Notes: generated by a model not told the origin, from the letters alone. A DNA stretch of 64,000 nt from Niabella drilacis (GCF_900101395.1 NZ_FMZO01000002.1:447840-511839), one strand, 5' to 3'; shown: positions 52,761-61,927, counted from the first letter of the stretch. Translations and numbers: made by a program.

Positions 52761-55559
52761 TTATTTTTTTGCAGGAGATGCACCGTTCCTGGTAATATTC
52801 CAGATAAAGGAAACCAGCCAGAGCCGCCGCAGCGTGTTCCGGTACGAGTCGGTAAAGCTGTAACCCGAACGGCTTTGTGTGTATCCGCGGTTCTGATCCA
52901 GGATATCATAAACGCTGATGCGGGCTTCAAATTCCTTTTTATGGAAGGATTTGGTCAGGAACGCATTCCAGATGGTAAAATTATTGTTGGCAGGGAAGCG
53001 CGGGTCTTTTTGGCGGTAGGTGGCATTCAGGTCGGTTTTGATCTCAAGGTCCCTGGGCAGTTTTAAATTGCCATAGATATTGAACCCATAAGACCAGTAG
53101 TTGTAATCCGAAAGCTTGTTAACCGATCCCCTGGAAGTATTGTACCCGATCGTGGGCGACCAGTATATATAGTATTTGTCTGCCTCGTCCTTGCCAACAG
53201 AGAGGTTCAGATTATAGTTGTTGTTCTGTGTTTTGTTCTTGACGGCCGCACTGCTTTGGGTCATTACAAAGTCTACGTTGTTATTAACGGAAAGGCGGGC
53301 CCCGGACCCCAGCCGGATCCCGGATTTTTTGAGTTTAAAGCCGTAGTCAATATATGAACTTAAATAAGAAACGCCACCCGTGTTTACGGTATAATAGGTA
53401 CGCACCGCATTGGAAAACTGGCTGAAGGTGGTAAAAGCATTGCTGGTGAACCCGTAAACAATGGAGGTCCAGAGATTGCGCTCTGTAGACATTTTAAAGG
53501 AGGAATACGACAGCCGGAAAACATTGGAGAAAGAGGGCTTTAAGTCCTGGTTCCCTTTTTTGATATTGGTAGGGTCCGAGTTGGTGATGATGGGCTGAAG
53601 ATCGTTTAGTGAAGGCGCGCTGGAATTGCCATAATAGGTTGCCAGCAGGCGTACCGATTGTTTGGGCATGTAGCGGATCTCCCCGCGGGCGGTATAGTTG
53701 ACAAAGTCATAAGGCCGGTCGGTACCATCGGTGCGGTTGTATTGCTCCGTACTGGTAAAACCTGCAGATCCGCCGATGGTGGCATTGAGTTTCTTTTTGT
53801 TGAGCTTGAAATTCACGCCGGGGCTGTTGGCCATTACCTTATACAGGAAATCGTTACTGAGGCTGTCCGTAAACTGATCGTACTGTCCGGAAATGTCGTT
53901 ATAGCCATATACTTCCCGGTCGTTGACGGAACGGGTAGAAGAAAAACCATAGTTCAGTTCCATATAGGTATCCTTCATTAACGGTTCCGTATAAGAGACG
54001 CGTGTATTCAGATTCCGGTTCTCATATTGACCCAGTGTGTGCTGGTCAATTTTCCGGATATCGGAAGTGTCGCCGTTCTTAAAGGAAACCAGGCTGGAAT
54101 AAAGAAGCTCATCCGTATTGGTTTTACTATAGTTGCCCCCGATATTGACGGAAAGGGTGCGATACAGTTTTTTGAATTTATGCATCCATAGTAAGTTGGA
54201 AGTAAGCGCGCTGTTGTCCGATTCCATTTTACCGTGACGGTTATTGGAGTAAATGAGCTGTTCATCGTTCATGGTACGGGCATCTTCAAAATAGGTGAAT
54301 GCCGCGTTGGAATTATTGCTGTTTCCCCTGGTGGTAAATTTGAGGGTATTCATCGAGTCCAGTTTGAACTCCAGCGTAAGATTGGCCGCATGTTTCAGGG
54401 AAGAGGTATAGTTGTTTCTTTTTTCGTGCGATTTCCAGGCGGAGTCTGCAAGGTAGTTGGCACCAAATGTTTCCAGGGTGGCCGGCGTGTTTATTTTTAC
54501 TAACCGGTATCCCGCGTTCAGGCTTTGCTTGTCCATGTTGAACTTATTATTGTAATGCAGCCCCAGGTTCCAGTTAGTAGGAGTCCCTTCACTGGAAACA
54601 TAGTCGTCATCGTTCCAGTCAAACTGCATATCCCCGTTATCGCTCACCTGCACACCGGAAGAGCTGGATCCGTATTTGTCCTGGTCCTGCCAGTCGAGGT
54701 TGAGTTTACCTGTATTGCTCATGATGCCATAGGCAGCGATCTTGCGTTTTCCTTTAAAGGCATTCAGCATAACCGCATTATTGAATTTATCCTGCTCGCC
54801 TTCGCGCTTTCCCTTTAGGCCGCCCCCTGCTTCGATCTTTCCAAAGTATCCCTTCTTCCGGTCCTCTTTTAGTTTGAGGTTGATCGTTTGTTTCGACTGG
54901 CCGTCGTCGATACCTGTAAAGGCCGCCTGGTCGCTTTTGCCTTCGTAAACCTGTACTTCCTTTACATTATCGGCCTTTAAATTTTTGCTGGCAATGCCAG
55001 GATCATCTCCAAAAAATTCTTCACCGTCTACCAGCAGCCGCTCTACCTTTTTCCCGAGGGCGGTGATCTTCCCGTCCTTATCCACCTGAAATCCCGGAAG
55101 CTTGCGGAACAGCTCTTCTACATTGGCCCCTTCGCTTACTTTGAAACTATCGGCGGTAAATACGGTGGTATCGCCCGACATGAACATTGCCTTGTTGCCT
55201 TTTATGACCACTTCTTCCATCAGTTTCATTTTGGATAGCATTTGGATAACCCCCAGATCCAGTTGCTGCTGCGGCGCCAGTGTGACCGTATTGAAATATT
55301 CGGCAAAATAGGGGTGGGTGGTCATCATAATGTACCGGCCGCTATCAAGTTGGGGTATTGAAAAATGGCCTTTTTCATCGGCCCGTGTAAACGAAACCAG
55401 GACAGAATCCTTTGCCCTTAGGAGCGCAACAACGGTTGACCGGAGGCTTTTGTGCTCAGAAGAATCGACCAGCTGGCCCTTCAGTGCTGCTTTTTGGGAA
55501 TACGCTGCCAGTTGCAGCATGGCAAACAGTAGCAGGAAAATCGTCTTTTTTATTCTCAT
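52761..55559 (-). CDS. Outer-membrane receptor with carboxypeptidase-like regulatory domain (TonB-dependent type), copy B
   Basis: An outer-membrane protein of 932 aa, one residue longer than copy A. Signal peptide: TIFLLLFAMLQLAAYSQ. Regulatory-like domain: LKGQLVDSSEHKSLRSTVVA. Plug: GFQVDKDGKITALGKKVERL, VDGEEFFGDDPGIASKNLKA, VQVYEGKSDQAAFTGIDDGQ. The barrel ends LVSFIWNITRNG. Regulatory and plug parts align almost residue for residue with copy A, while barrel loops diverge (for example the stretch around residues 300-420). This is the pattern expected if the duplicates are diverging in ligand recognition. Gene order is receptor then GLPGLI, as in copy A. The gene is divergent from glgB. 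Confidence 0.9.
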   Translation of the reverse strand: MRIKKTIFLLLFAMLQLAAYSQKAALKGQLVDSSEHKSLRSTVVALLRAKDSVLVSFTRADEKGHFSIPQLDSGRYIMMTTHPYFAEYFNTVTLAPQQQLDLGVIQMLSKMKLMEEVVIKGNKAMFMSGDTTVFTADSFKVSEGANVEELFRKLPGFQVDKDGKITALGKKVERLLVDGEEFFGDDPGIASKNLKADNVKEVQVYEGKSDQAAFTGIDDGQSKQTINLKLKEDRKKGYFGKIEAGGGLKGKREGEQDKFNNAVMLNAFKGKRKIAAYGIMSNTGKLNLDWQDQDKYGSSSSGVQVSDNGDMQFDWNDDDYVSSEGTPTNWNLGLHYNNKFNMDKQSLNAGYRLVKINTPATLETFGANYLADSAWKSHEKRNNYTSSLKHAANLTLEFKLDSMNTLKFTTRGNSNNSNAAFTYFEDARTMNDEQLIYSNNRHGKMESDNSALTSNLLWMHKFKKLYRTLSVNIGGNYSKTNTDELLYSSLVSFKNGDTSDIRKIDQHTLGQYENRNLNTRVSYTEPLMKDTYMELNYGFSSTRSVNDREVYGYNDISGQYDQFTDSLSNDFLYKVMANSPGVNFKLNKKKLNATIGGSAGFTSTEQYNRTDGTDRPYDFVNYTARGEIRYMPKQSVRLLATYYGNSSAPSLNDLQPIITNSDPTNIKKGNQDLKPSFSNVFRLSYSSFKMSTERNLWTSIVYGFTSNAFTTFSQFSNAVRTYYTVNTGGVSYLSSYIDYGFKLKKSGIRLGSGARLSVNNNVDFVMTQSSAAVKNKTQNNNYNLNLSVGKDEADKYYIYWSPTIGYNTSRGSVNKLSDYNYWSYGFNIYGNLKLPRDLEIKTDLNATYRQKDPRFPANNNFTIWNAFLTKSFHKKEFEARISVYDILDQNRGYTQSRSGYSFTDSYRNTLRRLWLVSFIWNITRNGASPAKK

Positions 55560-55762
55560 TGGTTATTGTTGGATGGTTTGTTCCCAAAGGCAAATATGTT
55601 TGTGACGCAAAAATGAATGTTTTCCATAATACATGCCCGATTGTTGAGGATAAAATACGTTAAAGTATACAAAAAATGTGATGAGCACCGGTAAATACGG
55701 GATTAAAATCTCCCGCAGGAATATTCCTGAAAAATGTTGTACATTGCTGAACAACTGTTCAT

Positions 55763-57727
55763 ATGCCAATTGATATAAAGAAGATCCAGGAAACATTTGA
55801 AGCCGCAAACTTTATTGATACAACCGGTGCGGTCTGGAACTATTCCCTGCTTACAGATGATGATGTGCAGAACTTTCAGAACGGGACGCATTACGCGTTG
55901 TATGAAAAGTTCGGGTCGCATTCCATAGAGGTGAACGGAAACTGGGGAATGTATTTTTGTGTATGGGCCCCCAATGCCCGTTTTGTATTTGTGACCGGCA
56001 ATTTCAATGACTGGAGCAAGGTTACCCATCCTTTAACTGCAAGATGGGATCAAAGCGGGATCTGGGAAGGATTTATCCCCGGGTTTAAGTTGGGAGAGCT
56101 GTACAAGTATCATATTGTTGGCACAGAAAATACCGTAACGGATAAAGGCGATCCCTTTGCCAACTACTGGGAGCTGCGGCCAATGACGGCTTCGATCACC
56201 TGGGATCTGCATTATAGCTGGAAGGACCGGGAATGGATGGCGAACCGGAAAAAAAAGAATGCGCTGGATGCTCCCTGGAGTGTGTATGAAGTACACCTGG
56301 GCAGCTGGCAGCGGCCTGATCCCTCGGACGAGCATTCCTATAATTCCTACGATCAGCTGGTGGCCCGGCTGGTGCCCTATGTTAAGGAAATGGGATTTAC
56401 CCATGTGGAACTGATGCCGGTAACTGAATATCCCTTTGATGGCAGCTGGGGCTACCAGACTACAGGATATTTTGCACCTACTTCCCGGTTTGGCGATCCG
56501 CAGGGGTTTATGCGCCTGATTGATGCATTTCATGCAGTGGGCATCGGGGTGATCCTGGACTGGGTGCCTTCGCATTTTCCTTATGATGCACATGGCCTTT
56601 ACCTGTTCGACGGTGAACATACCTATGAATATGCCGATATGCGGAAGGGATACCATCCGGATTGGAATTCTTATATCTTTAACTATAAGCGGGGGGAAGT
56701 GAAATCATTCCTGATCAGCAGCGCCCGGTTCTGGCTGGATCAATTCCATATTGACGGTTTGCGGGTAGATGCCGTTAGTTCGATGCTAAAGCTGAATTAC
56801 TCCCGTAATGAAGGCGAATGGGAGCCCAATGAATTTGGCGGAGACGGTAACCTGGAGGCCATCACTTTTATTAAACACCTGAATGAAACCATTTACCGCG
56901 ATTTCCCGGATGTGCAGACGATCGCCGAAGAAGCCACCGACTGGCCGGGTGTGTCACGGCCTACTTTTGAAGACGGCCTCGGCTTTGGAATGAAATGGAT
57001 GATGGGATGGATGCATGATACGCTTGATTATTTTAAGCTGGACCCCATACACCGGAGGTATCATCAGAATGATTTTACCTTCAGCATGATGTACTACTAT
57101 GACGAAAATTTTATGCTGCCGATCAGCCATGATGAAGTAGTGCACGGAAAAAGTCCGCTGATCTTTAAAATGCCCGGGGATCTCTGGCAGAAGTTTGCCA
57201 ACCTGCGCCTGTTCTTTACTTATATGTGGACGCATCCTGGCGCGAAGCTGTTATTTATGGGGTCAGAATTTGGACAAACAAGCGAGTGGGATTATAAATC
57301 GGAACTGGACTGGTCTTTATTACAACATAACAGTCATAAGGGTGCACAGGAATGTTTGCGTGCGCTGAACAGGGTGCTGGTTACCGAACCTGCCATGTAT
57401 GTGAACCAGTTTCGGACAGAGGGGTTTGAGTGGGTAGACCTGGAGCATCGTGCAGAAAGCGTTATGGTATATAAGCGGAAGGGCACCCGGCCGGAGGATG
57501 ACCTGCTGGTATTGCTGAATATGACCCCGGAAGTGCGCTACAACTGGGTTGTAACCGTTTCCGGAAAGGAATATACAACAGAATTGTTTAACTCGGATGC
57601 CAGCCTATACGACGGGACCGGCGATGTGTTTAACAAAGATATCCGTATCGAATTAACAGATGAAGCAACGCAGCAATACCGGATCACCATCAACCTGCCG
57701 CCGCTGGCAGGGATCATTCTGAAATAG
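55763..57727 (+). CDS. glgB: 1,4-alpha-glucan branching enzyme
   Basis: A GH13 enzyme of 654 aa creating alpha-1,6 branches in glycogen. The N-terminal CBM48 domain is recognisable at GMYFCVWAPNARFVFVTGNF and NDWSKVTHPL. The catalytic barrel contains the nucleophile Asp336 in GLRVDAVSSM, the acid/base region TIAEEATDWPGV near residue 389, and ISHDEVVHGKSPL with the third acidic residue. The C-terminal beta domain closes the chain (PPLAGIILK). It lies upstream of glgP on the same strand, 389 bp apart, and both are 12-15 kb from glgA-glgC, with transporter, amylase and receptor genes in between. Confidence 0.94.
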   Translation: MPIDIKKIQETFEAANFIDTTGAVWNYSLLTDDDVQNFQNGTHYALYEKFGSHSIEVNGNWGMYFCVWAPNARFVFVTGNFNDWSKVTHPLTARWDQSGIWEGFIPGFKLGELYKYHIVGTENTVTDKGDPFANYWELRPMTASITWDLHYSWKDREWMANRKKKNALDAPWSVYEVHLGSWQRPDPSDEHSYNSYDQLVARLVPYVKEMGFTHVELMPVTEYPFDGSWGYQTTGYFAPTSRFGDPQGFMRLIDAFHAVGIGVILDWVPSHFPYDAHGLYLFDGEHTYEYADMRKGYHPDWNSYIFNYKRGEVKSFLISSARFWLDQFHIDGLRVDAVSSMLKLNYSRNEGEWEPNEFGGDGNLEAITFIKHLNETIYRDFPDVQTIAEEATDWPGVSRPTFEDGLGFGMKWMMGWMHDTLDYFKLDPIHRRYHQNDFTFSMMYYYDENFMLPISHDEVVHGKSPLIFKMPGDLWQKFANLRLFFTYMWTHPGAKLLFMGSEFGQTSEWDYKSELDWSLLQHNSHKGAQECLRALNRVLVTEPAMYVNQFRTEGFEWVDLEHRAESVMVYKRKGTRPEDDLLVLLNMTPEVRYNWVVTVSGKEYTTELFNSDASLYDGTGDVFNKDIRIELTDEATQQYRITINLPPLAGIILK

Positions 57728-58116
57728 GCAATAGGCATCAATAGCCAATCGCCGATGGTTCATGGCCGCGATCGGTTATAAGAACGCGCCCTGCTGAGCC
57801 AGGCGCCGGCGTTTTCAGCGGTCAGCCTTCAGCTGCCCACCGGTAGCTAAAAGCTGTTTTCAACAATCTCCAACCACATCCAAGCTCCCGGTGGCCAGTG
57901 GAGTGCGAATGCATTGCCCCAACCAGCGCCTGGGTTCATTAAGTATAAAAATGAATGCGACCTGTCCCGGTTGACTATCGGGATCAGCCCCGGAACTTTC
58001 AACATAAACCGCCCCGTCTTGCAGTGTCAATGTGTGTTATCCACACAATTATTAACGCAGTTGTATTTTATGATGATTTCTTGCCATAAATCACTTATTT
58101 TGCTGACCGTTAAATA
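57728..58116. other. Gap between glgB and the GlgP-like gene
   Basis: 389 bp with no supported gene. The first 150 bp contain CAGCGGTCAGCCTTCAGCTG and similar phrases related to the dispersed repeats. The last 100 bp before the GlgP-like start are AT-rich and probably hold its promoter, but I cannot name a specific box. No intrinsic terminator with a T-run is evident after glgB. Confidence 0.45.
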
Positions 58117-59787
58117 ATGAGTATGAGTTTTGAAAATTTTAAGGTTCCCTACGAGGTAGATAAGACGTACGCAAAAAAAGTGGCTTATTTTTCTATGGAG
58201 TTTGCCATTCATCAGCCATTGAAGATCTATAGCGGCGGGCTGGGCTTTTTATCAGGTTCGCATTTTCGCAGCGCGTATGAATTGCGGCAGAATATGATCG
58301 GCATCGGCATTTTGTGGAAATATGGTTATTATGACCAGGAGCGCAACCAGGATCAAACGCTGGATGTGGCCTGGAACGAAAAGCTGTATAGTTTTTTGGA
58401 AGATACCGGGATTAAATTCCAGATAATGGTTCATGATACCCCGGTGTGGGTAAAAGCCTGGTACCTGAACCCTGAAACATTTAAAACGGCGCCATTATTC
58501 CTGCTGAGTACAGATCTTCCGGAGAACGATTATGTATCTCAAACGATCTGTCATAAGCTGTATGATGCCAATGTGGCTACCAAGGTGGCCCAGTTCATTT
58601 TACTGGGAGTAGGAGGTGCTAAGCTGATCGATCTGCTGGGCTTTGATCCAGAGCTCTATCATCTGAACGAAGCACACGGCCTTTCGGCGGCCTTTTACCT
58701 GTACCGGAAGTTTAACCGGAACCTGGAGGAGGTAAAGAAGCGGCTGGTGTTTACAACACACACGCCGGAAGAAGCCGGCAATGAAAAACATGATATCTGG
58801 CTCTGCCATAAAATGAGTTATTTCTGCGGCCTGGAGGTGGATGAGGTAAAAACCCTTACCCGCGATTATGGCGACCAGTTCAATCATTCACTGGTAGCCC
58901 TGCGTTTTGCTCATGTGGCCAATGGCGTGTCGAAATTGCACGGGGAAGTATCCCGCGAAATGTGGGGGAAATATGAAGGGATCTGTCCCATTGTTTCCAT
59001 TACCAATGCGCAGAACTGGAATTACTGGGCCGATAAGCAAATGTATAAATTCAAAGACGTTGGGGATGATTATGGTTTTGACGATCGTAAATGGTTCCTG
59101 AAGAAAAGAGCTTTTGAAATTGTAGCTGACCAGACGGGTAAATTGTTTGATCCGCGGGTGCTGACGATCGTTTGGGCCCGGAGATTTGCCGGTTATAAAA
59201 GAGCGGGGATGATCGCATCCGATCTGCAGCGGTTTAACCAGCTGGTGCATAGTACCGGGTTCCCTGTCCAGATCATTTGGGCCGGTAAGCCGTACCCGAT
59301 GGACTTCCCGGCGATCTCCGAATTCAATGAACTGGTACACCTGAGCAAGAACTATAAGAACGTGGCTGTACTGACGGGCTATGAGCTGGGACTATCGAAG
59401 CGGTTGAAGCAGGCGGCTGATGTGTGGCTGAATAACCCGCGCGTACCGCGGGAGGCCTCCGGTACCAGCGGTATGACGGCAGCCATGAACGGGGCCGTGA
59501 ACTTTTCCACTGATGATGGCTGGATCCCCGAATTCATTAACCATGGCCACAACGGGTTTGTGATCCCCAAGGCCGACTACGCGAACATGCATACGCACGA
59601 ACAGGATCAGTATGACCTGGATAAACTTTACGAGATCCTCACGGGCCAGGTGATTCCCCTGTATTACCAGGATTACAATACCTGGAGGCAGATCATGAAG
59701 AACGGTATGCAGGATGTACGCTGGCAATTTGAAAGCAACCGTATGGCACATGAATATTATGCACTGATGTATAACGCCAACCAGTAG
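58117..59787 (+). CDS. Alpha-glucan phosphorylase-like (short GT35) protein lacking the pyridoxal-phosphate lysine
   Basis: A protein of 556 aa from the short alpha-glucan phosphorylase group (full GT35 enzymes have about 800 aa). Conserved pieces are YFSMEFAIHQPLKIYSGGLG, YHLNEAHGLSAAF, VFTTHTPEEAGNEKHD, WARRFAGYKRAGMI, IIWAGKPYP and VWLNNPRVPREASGTSGMTA. In GT35 the last motif continues GTSGMK or GTGNMK, with the lysine that binds pyridoxal phosphate. Here that position is Thr454. It is therefore either a divergent phosphorylase or a glucan-binding transferase of different chemistry. The position beside glgB supports a role in glycogen use. I give no gene symbol because the catalytic residue differs. 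Confidence 0.8.
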   Translation: MSMSFENFKVPYEVDKTYAKKVAYFSMEFAIHQPLKIYSGGLGFLSGSHFRSAYELRQNMIGIGILWKYGYYDQERNQDQTLDVAWNEKLYSFLEDTGIKFQIMVHDTPVWVKAWYLNPETFKTAPLFLLSTDLPENDYVSQTICHKLYDANVATKVAQFILLGVGGAKLIDLLGFDPELYHLNEAHGLSAAFYLYRKFNRNLEEVKKRLVFTTHTPEEAGNEKHDIWLCHKMSYFCGLEVDEVKTLTRDYGDQFNHSLVALRFAHVANGVSKLHGEVSREMWGKYEGICPIVSITNAQNWNYWADKQMYKFKDVGDDYGFDDRKWFLKKRAFEIVADQTGKLFDPRVLTIVWARRFAGYKRAGMIASDLQRFNQLVHSTGFPVQIIWAGKPYPMDFPAISEFNELVHLSKNYKNVAVLTGYELGLSKRLKQAADVWLNNPRVPREASGTSGMTAAMNGAVNFSTDDGWIPEFINHGHNGFVIPKADYANMHTHEQDQYDLDKLYEILTGQVIPLYYQDYNTWRQIMKNGMQDVRWQFESNRMAHEYYALMYNANQ

Positions 59788-59816
59788 CCTTTTAAGGTAT
59801 TGGTACGTTTAAAACC

Positions 59817-59866
59817 GGGACTGACCAGAAGGACTGCGTAGGCAGCCTTTTAGTCAGCCCTTCTTT
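59817..59866 (+). terminator. Terminator after the GlgP-like gene
   Basis: A long imperfect hairpin (GGGACTGAC at 59817-59825 with GTCAGCCC at 59853-59860, plus AAGG/CCTT and TGC/GCA inside) is followed by TTCTTTC. Confidence 0.65.
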
Positions 59867-59974
59867 CGCAGTCATGTGGGCGAAGCCAAAAAAGTTGTGT
59901 CATTTTTTTTGTGGCAAAATAAAATTGACACAGATTTTTGTGTCATGTTACCGGGGAAAACCTTCTTTTTGGGT

Positions 59975-61207
59975 TTACTGTGATAAAAAATTCGCAGCTA
60001 CGGTAGCTGTGGGAACAGTGTTGCTGAAAAAACCGGTGATCTTCTCGATCACCTGCTCTACCAGCGCATCCGGACAGGAAGCACCACTGGTCATGAGGAT
60101 CTTTACGGGAGTGGGATCCGGAAGAAAACCGGCGGTTAGCAGTTCCTCTTTGGTATGGAAATTATAGTGCAGGATCTCCCTGCGGCTCAGGATCTTTTCG
60201 GCATTATTGATAAAATAGGTTGGCAGTTTTTCTTCGCAAAGCTCCACCAGGTGCGAGGTGTTGGAGGAATTATATCCCCCCACTACAACCGCGAAGTCTG
60301 CAGGTGTACGCAGCATTTCAGTTACGGAGGTCTGGTTATCATTAGTGGCATAGCAAAGCGTATCCCTGGTATCTGCAAAGCGTTCTGCAAGCGTTTCCTT
60401 GGTAAGCCTGTATTTGTCGATCATGATCTGCTTGAGATAATCGGCGATGGCCTGTGTATCGCTGGCCAGCATGGTGGTCTGGTTCACAACTCCCAGGCGC
60501 TCCAGGTCTTTGGCAATATCAAAGTTTACGCTGTATTGTCCTTTAAATTCCTGGTAAAAACCGGCGGCAGGCTTTTCGCCGGTAATGTATTTGGCCAGTT
60601 CCACGGTTTGCGCCATGTTCTTAACCACCACGGATGGCGCGTTAAAGGCTGCATGTGAAAAAGTGGCCCGGGTTTCTTCATGGGTTGGTTTGCCGTGTAT
60701 GACAATCGTATATTCTTTCCGGGCAATGACCTCGCTCCGGTTCCATACTTTTTCCACGAAGGGGCAGGTGGTATTGTATTTTTCCGTATGAATGCCGATC
60801 GTGTTGAGTTTTTTTTCAATCTCCAGTGTGGTGCCAAAGGCAGGAATGAGCACAATATCATTGGGCGTCAGCTCCTCAAACGGAATGATCTGCCGGCCAT
60901 GAGTATCCTGTAAGAAGCGGACCCCACGGGAAAGAAGGTCCTGGTTTACCTGCGGGTTATGGATCATCTCGCTCAGCAGATAGATCCGCTTGCCGGGATT
61001 TTCATCAATTGTCCTGAATGCGATCTCAATGGCATTTTCCACACCATAGCAGAAGCCGAAGTGCCGGGCCAGGTAAATCTGTACCGGGCCAAAATCCAGC
61101 AGCGTAGGGGCAAAATCCTTTTTAAGTTTATCCTTTTCCTTGCGTTTTCTTTTTATAGCGGATATCAACGGGCTCCTGTAAAAAACAGGCACATCAAACT
61201 GCTTCAT
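59975..61207 (-). CDS. ispH: 4-hydroxy-3-methylbut-2-enyl diphosphate reductase
   Basis: The last enzyme of the MEP isoprenoid pathway (LytB/IspH), 410 aa, longer than the roughly 310-aa E. coli protein. Three cluster-binding cysteines are evident: HFGFCYGVENAIEIA, TTCPFVEKVWNR and ASCPDALVEQVIEK. Other signatures are EMIHNPQVNQDLLSRGVRFL, IVIHGKPTHEETRATFSH, NQTTMLASDTQAIADYLKQI and VVVGGYNSSNTSHLVELCEE. The N-terminal extension (to about residue 45, Lys/Arg-rich) is usual for Bacteroidota members. A broken gene ends 9 bp upstream on the same strand. Confidence 0.93.
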   Translation of the reverse strand: MKQFDVPVFYRSPLISAIKRKRKEKDKLKKDFAPTLLDFGPVQIYLARHFGFCYGVENAIEIAFRTIDENPGKRIYLLSEMIHNPQVNQDLLSRGVRFLQDTHGRQIIPFEELTPNDIVLIPAFGTTLEIEKKLNTIGIHTEKYNTTCPFVEKVWNRSEVIARKEYTIVIHGKPTHEETRATFSHAAFNAPSVVVKNMAQTVELAKYITGEKPAAGFYQEFKGQYSVNFDIAKDLERLGVVNQTTMLASDTQAIADYLKQIMIDKYRLTKETLAERFADTRDTLCYATNDNQTSVTEMLRTPADFAVVVGGYNSSNTSHLVELCEEKLPTYFINNAEKILSRREILHYNFHTKEELLTAGFLPDPTPVKILMTSGASCPDALVEQVIEKITGFFSNTVPTATVAANFLSQ

Positions 61208-61216
61208 GGTGTAAAA

Positions 61217-61510
61217 TTACTTGATATCTTTCAAAAAGAGCGCTTTATCATCGCCTTCCTGCACCAGGTAGGGTTTTAAGGCATTGATGGTGTTGCCCAG
61301 CCAAAAGCCCATGGTAGCATGTTGTTTAAATGCGGCCATGCTGCACAGGATCCTGCCTCTGTAGCTGAAATGCGGGCAGGACTATTTCAGGGTTTCTTCA
61401 ACATCCGGACAGGCCCGGTGCACCAGCAACCGTATATGTTCCAGGATGGGTTGCGCAAAGGGTTGCGCCTTTGCACTATAGATTTCAAAATCGGGATTCC
61501 TGCCGGCCAT
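61217..61510 (-). pseudogene. YdeI/DUF1801-type gene interrupted by an amber codon
   Basis: From ATG 61510 the frame reads 42 residues (NPDFEIYSAKAQPFAQPILE then HIRLLVHRACPDVEETLK) and meets TAG at 61384-61382. It continues in frame as SCPHFSYRGRILCSMAAFKQ, HATMGFWLGNTINALKPYLV and a final DDKALFLKDIK before TAA at 61219-61217. The pre-stop and post-stop parts together match the N-terminal DUF1801 domain of YdeI/OmpD-associated-type proteins, in which the residue after ETLK is normally Trp (TGG). A single G-to-A change (TGG to TAG) explains the stop. The product also ends about where a longer YdeI family member would continue, so the 3' part may be missing as well. Family assignment is from memory of the motif. 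Confidence 0.78.
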
Positions 61511-61780
61511 CGGGTGAATGTTTTTGGAGCTGTTATTGAAGATATGAAAAAGCAAAGGAACTGCAAATAAACCCCTTTGGCCCGGTTTTACCATGCCGGG
61601 TATAAGCTGACTGTTAGGATTTGCCACTTAGGCGCTGCGGAAACACAGAGCCTTCAGTGCTTCCGGGCTTTCCTGCGAAAAAGTATAATTGACGCAACAC
61701 AGGTGTAGGCGTAAAGAATGGTTTTTTTTTGAGGATTATAAAGTCCTTTCTTATCTTGCTGTTTCATTAAAAACGTTTAT

Positions 61781-61927
61781 ATGCAGGAACTGATCGACAA
61801 ATTAAAAGCAGAAGTAAATCTCGATGACGAGCAGGCGCAAAAAGCTATTGAAGCCGTTAAGAATTATATCATCGAAAAGTTTCCGATGCTGGAAGGTGCT
61901 GTTGCCAATCTTTTTGGACAGTCCTGA
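61781..61927 (+). CDS. 48-aa conserved-looking small protein
   Basis: A short complete gene: ATG 61781, stop TGA 61925-61927. The product starts MQELIDKLKAEVNLDDEQAQ and ends LEGAVANLFGQS, with an amphipathic helical pattern and no signal peptide. The composition and the hydrophobic spacing (LIDKL, AIEAVKNYII, MLEGAVANLF) look like a folded helical mini-protein, not chance reading. I recall similar short proteins in Bacteroidota but cannot name a family. It is divergent from the broken gene and convergent with clpX. An AT-rich region lies just upstream. Confidence 0.6.
   Translation: MQELIDKLKAEVNLDDEQAQKAIEAVKNYIIEKFPMLEGAVANLFGQS

Noticed and set aside
55749-55760. Inverted repeat GAACA-AC-TGTTC directly before the glgB start codon
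   Set aside because: A single 5-bp palindrome with no second copy elsewhere in the glycogen genes is too weak to call an operator.
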